Shown here: in pieces, positions 61,213-64,000 of the stretch
How positions within the stretch are numbered: the stretch's first letter is position 1
Layout: every line of letters begins with the position of its first letter
Assembly: GCA_963806455.1 (NCBI GenBank)
Contig: CAWDXZ010000003.1
Location: 1-64,000 of the forward strand
DNA from: Bog-756 sp963806455
GTDB lineage: Bacteria > Actinomycetota > Acidimicrobiia > Acidimicrobiales > RAAP-2
Direction: 5' to 3'
DNA length: 64,000 nucleotides
Program-made: the position numbers and the translations under genes
Notes under the pieces: model-generated
Database searches by the model: none
Seen by the model: the letters and a program-made list of their open reading frames with translations, nothing else
Told to the model about the DNA's origin: nothing

Positions 61213-62703
61213 CTACTCCGTAACCCGAATCAAGGGCCCGCTCTCCCGCAGTCCGGCGACAAGCCCGGCGAACAGGGCGACGGTGGCAAGAAAGAAGGTG
61301 GTGGCAGAAAAGGCGAGCCCTGCCGAACCGGCAGTACTCGAGTCACCGGCCACGATGTCGAGGACGAGCCCGGTGAAGGCCAGCCCGAGTGCAGTGCCCA
61401 TGCCCCGGGCCATATTGAGCACGCCGGACGCCAAGCCAGATTGCTCCCTCGGCACCGTGCCCATGACCGCAGCATTGTTCGGGGTCATGAAGAGACCGAG
61501 GCCGACGCCGGCCACCGCCAGAAGGAACAGAAAGGACCAGGTCGGCGGCCTCTGAACACCCAAACCGACCAGGCTGCCCGCCACGATCGCCATCCCGCCC
61601 ATCGTCAGTGGCCGGGCCCCCAGGCGATCGGCAAGCCGTCCGGCGATGGGTGCCGTCGCACCAAGCCCAACGGGCATCACCATCAGTTCGAGTCCGGTGC
61701 GACCGGAGCTGAGCCCGAGTCCCCGCTCGAGGTAGAACGGCACCGCGAAGAGCGTGCCGAACATGACCAGGTAGGACAGCATGCCACCCGTGATCCCGGC
61801 ACTGAAGGCCGGCCGCCGGAACAGGTGCAGGTCGAGCATCGGCTCCTCGCATCGGATCTCCCGCAGCACGAAGCCGACGCCGAGGGCGAGTCCGACGAGG
61901 ATCAACCCGATGATGGTGGGCGACAGCCACCCTCTCGAGTTTCCGAACGAGACGGCCGAGAGGATAGCCACCACGGCGGGGAAGAACAGGGCAAAGCCGG
62001 CCCAGTCGAATGGGACACGAGCTTGGAGGTGACGGCTTCGAGGCACGAGCAGCAACCCGGCGATCATGCCGAGGAGACCGAGAGGCACATTGACGAAGAA
62101 GATGAACCGCCATCCGAACGTCAGCAGAAGGCCTCCGATCGTCGGGCCGAGGGCCAGGCCGATCGCTTGGGCCGCACCCTGGATCCCGAGGGCCTTGCCG
62201 AGCGCCGGCTTCGGCACGGCCAGCACGATGATGGCCACGCTGTTGGCCTGCAGCAATGCGGCACCCACGGCCTGGAGCGCCCGGAACCCGATCAGGGCGG
62301 GGAGATTGGGTGCCAGGCCGCAAAGGGCCGATCCGACGACGAAGACCCCGAAGCCGTACACGTAGAGGAGCTTGCGCCCCCACATGTCGGCGAACCGGCC
62401 AACCGCAGCCACCGTCGCCACCAGGACGAGGAGGTAGCTCAACCCCACCCAGGTGACAGCACCGACGCTCGAGTGAAAGGTCCGCTGGAGGGTCGGCAAG
62501 GCGACGGTGACGATGCTGGCGTCGAGCTGGCCCATGAGAGCCCCGATGCACACCGCGGCCACCGCCAGCCAGTGGGCGTTGGGCCGCCCTCTGACCGCTC
62601 GGAACCTCCTCGGCTCGACGACCATCCGTTGCCATCCGATCGGCCTCAGCTCGTCGAGGGTGTCCACGCCTTCGATTCTGTCCGGCATCCACTCAGAAGT
62701 CAC
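61213..62703 (-). CDS. DHA2-type (14-TM) MFS exporter
   Basis: 496 residues, about 14 membrane segments. Motif D1 is IGALMGQLDASIVTVALPTL, motif A AAVGRFADMWGRKLLYVYGF and motif C GAAQAIGLALGPTIGGLLLT. A short N-terminal cytoplasmic part (about 40 residues) is hydrophilic. The family exports drugs or metabolites by proton antiport. The gene starts 35 bp from the divergent LysR-type gene, which is likely to control it. It converges with the CysRS-like gene. Confidence 0.9.
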   Translation of the reverse strand: MTSEWMPDRIEGVDTLDELRPIGWQRMVVEPRRFRAVRGRPNAHWLAVAAVCIGALMGQLDASIVTVALPTLQRTFHSSVGAVTWVGLSYLLVLVATVAAVGRFADMWGRKLLYVYGFGVFVVGSALCGLAPNLPALIGFRALQAVGAALLQANSVAIIVLAVPKPALGKALGIQGAAQAIGLALGPTIGGLLLTFGWRFIFFVNVPLGLLGMIAGLLLVPRSRHLQARVPFDWAGFALFFPAVVAILSAVSFGNSRGWLSPTIIGLILVGLALGVGFVLREIRCEEPMLDLHLFRRPAFSAGITGGMLSYLVMFGTLFAVPFYLERGLGLSSGRTGLELMVMPVGLGATAPIAGRLADRLGARPLTMGGMAIVAGSLVGLGVQRPPTWSFLFLLAVAGVGLGLFMTPNNAAVMGTVPREQSGLASGVLNMARGMGTALGLAFTGLVLDIVAGDSSTAGSAGLAFSATTFFLATVALFAGLVAGLRESGPLIRVTE

Positions 62704-62738
62704 ATAGATATTACTGACGCATTGGATAAGCTACACAA
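62704..62738. promoter_or_regulatory. Short divergent promoter region, MFS exporter / LysR regulator
   Basis: Only 35 bp separate the two starts. The AT-rich sequence ATAGATATTACTG and GATAAGCTACAC, unlike its GC-rich surroundings, fits overlapping promoters and a LysR T-N11-A operator, but a site cannot be defined with confidence. Confidence 0.5.
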
Positions 62739-63647
62739 ATGGATTCTCGGCGGCTCTACTACTTTGTGGCCATCGTCGACCAGGGTGGATTCACGGCTGC
62801 CTCCAAGGCCGTGTTCGTGTCTCAACCTGCCCTGTCCCTGGCGATCAAAGAGCTGGAGGCCGAACTCGGCACGCCGTTGTTCGTCCGGGTCGGGCGACGG
62901 GTCCAGCTGACGGCGGCCGGTTCGGCACTCCTTGGTCCGGCCCGTCAGGTGTTGCGCGATCTGGAGACGGGTCGAGCTGCGGTGACGGCGGTCGCCGCCC
63001 TGGAATCGGGCTCATTGTCGCTGGCCAGCCTCCCGACCCTCGCCGCCGACCCGATGGGCGAGCTGGTGGGCCGATTCCGCAGCCACCATCCCGGAGTGCG
63101 CGTCGACCTCGCTGCCCCGGAGGACAGTCGGGACCTCTTCGACATCGTCCAGACCGGGCAGTGCGAGATCGGTCTCACCGATGCCCTGGATGTCCCCGAC
63201 ACGCTCGAGGCCAGGGAGCTTGGGCCCCAGGAGTTGGTCTTCATCCTTCCGCCTGCCTCCGCCCCCGACCGTGCCGGCACGAGCTCCACCATTGACTACG
63301 CGAACACACCCTTCGTGGCCGCGCCCCGAGGAACCTCTACACGGCGTCTTCTCGAGGAGCACCTTGGGGCACAACGTCTCGAGCCCACACTGGCCGTCGT
63401 CTCGGCCCAGCGGGATGCCATTCTCCCGCTCGTGCTCGCCGGAGCCGGAGCCGCTCTCGTCCCTGAGTCCATGGCCCTCATGGCTGAAAAGCTCGGCGCT
63501 GTCGTCGCCCGGCCGGATCCACCGGCGGTGCGACAACTGGCTCTGGTCCATCGCCACGGTGTGCTGTCACCGGCCGCTGCCCGCTTCGCGGCGTTGGCTC
63601 TACCGGCGGCTAGTTCGAAGACGAGAGGGGTCGCGTATACCGACTGA
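62739..63647 (+). CDS. LysR-family transcriptional regulator
   Basis: 302 residues. The N-terminal winged helix (1-60) is MDSRRLYYFVAIVDQGGFTA, then ASKAVFVSQPALSLAIKELE and AELGTPLFVRVGRRVQLTAA. The effector domain has LESGSLSLASLPTLAADPMG and GQCEIGLTDALDV, then LAGAGAALVPESMALMAEKL. The layout is standard. It probably controls the divergent MFS exporter gene in response to a small effector. Confidence 0.92.
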   Translation: MDSRRLYYFVAIVDQGGFTAASKAVFVSQPALSLAIKELEAELGTPLFVRVGRRVQLTAAGSALLGPARQVLRDLETGRAAVTAVAALESGSLSLASLPTLAADPMGELVGRFRSHHPGVRVDLAAPEDSRDLFDIVQTGQCEIGLTDALDVPDTLEARELGPQELVFILPPASAPDRAGTSSTIDYANTPFVAAPRGTSTRRLLEEHLGAQRLEPTLAVVSAQRDAILPLVLAGAGAALVPESMALMAEKLGAVVARPDPPAVRQLALVHRHGVLSPAAARFAALALPAASSKTRGVAYTD

Positions 63648-64000
63648 TGGAACGAAGGTCGGATGCGGGTGTGCGCGATCTCTGAAACCCGCGTTCCGCA
63701 ATCACTGAACACCGCGGATCGGCGAGCGGCGATCGTGGCGAGCTGCCTGTGTTCCTCCGGGTCGGATCCACCCGGCCGGATCCACCGCGCCGGACGAGGG
63801 CTACCCCACCATTCATTGCGCCGACAGGCCTGTGGAACATCGAGCTGGCGTGGAACAGGGCAGATCGGGCGGCCGGCGTTTGCCGACGTCAAGGCAGATC
63901 GCCCCACCAAACCAACCCATCCAACACCAACCGGCCAACCAACCATCCATCCAACGAACGAACCAACCAACCAACCAAGCCAAGGAGAGCTTCTAACGCA
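63648..64000. other. Gene-free right end with CCAA-type low-complexity DNA
   Basis: 353 bp. From about 63900 the sequence is dominated by CCAA, CCAT and AACG repeats (ACCAACCAACCAACCAAG near the end), like those at 16262-16312. A GC-rich duplication of GGATCCACC occurs near 63765-63788. No reading frame is supported. Confidence 0.6.

Noticed and set aside
61177..62910. A 577-codon open frame on the plus strand, opposite the MFS exporter and running into the LysR gene
   Set aside because: It is highly polar, rich in Gly, Arg, Glu, His and Gln, with no domain, and mirrors a well-supported MFS gene. Antisense open frames are expected in high-GC DNA.

Overview
This is high-GC DNA from a chromosome that looks actinobacterial. 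The indications are a MalT-like LAL/LuxR regulator, a wax ester synthase/DGAT family acyltransferase, an MmpL-family RND protein, a CysRS/MshC-like ligase, and N-acyl-D-amino-acid deacylase and SDR genes as found in soil and aquatic actinobacteria. Acidimicrobiia is my best guess at class level, but nothing here proves it. There is one tRNA gene, no rRNA and no CRISPR array.

Layout. 0-3.4 kb: a decayed edge with an amidohydrolase, a CysQ-like phosphatase and an Old Yellow Enzyme, each broken by several frameshifts, around one intact thioesterase gene. 3.45 kb: tRNA-Arg(CCT). 4-6.4 kb: three membrane proteins (channel-like, K+ channel, FUSC-like). 6.6-16 kb: a stress-type island with a large LAL regulator, a glycine-zipper protein, an AhpD-like protein, a frameshifted DUF2252 gene, small membrane and lipoproteins and a drug exporter. 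A shared 17-bp motif lies upstream of two of these genes. 16.4-23.3 kb: lipid genes (serine hydrolase, PlsC-like acyltransferase, FadD-like ligase, alpha/beta hydrolase, WS/DGAT).

23.3-38.4 kb is a graveyard of insertion sequences. It holds a frameshifted DDE transposase, a frameshifted rve transposase and a broken IS21 pair with an inverted istB end. It also holds an intact ISL3 element with a perfect 8-bp target duplication and an intact IS3 element with a 3-bp target duplication and a likely programmed frameshift. Among these sit a persulfide dioxygenase gene, an SDR and a secreted pepsin-like protein. A short motif that forms the end of the IS21 remnant recurs at least eleven times in the window.

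38.6-47.7 kb: catabolic genes (D-aminoacylase family, SDR, peptide-type substrate-binding lipoprotein, GH29 alpha-L-fucosidase, arylsulfatase). 48.1-52.9 kb: a copper-type set (YcnI, lipoprotein, CopC-CopD fusion) and a b561-like membrane protein. 53.2-53.9 kb: a type IV pilin-like gene.

54.2-61.1 kb is the most interesting part. It is a divergent module under what looks like one shared operator region. Leftward run an MmpL transporter, a CsoR/CstR-type repressor that keeps both cysteines but has Gly where copper CsoR has its His ligand, and a DsbA-fold protein. Rightward run a sulfide:quinone oxidoreductase-like flavoprotein, a TusE/DsrC-like protein, a DsrE2-like protein and a cysteinyl-tRNA synthetase/MshC-like ligase with an altered zinc site. 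Two CsoR/CstR-type palindromes lie between the two arms. I read this as a persulfide-responsive sulfur module, possibly functionally linked to the persulfide dioxygenase at 29.3 kb. The window ends with an MFS exporter divergent from a LysR regulator and a low-complexity CCAA-rich tail.
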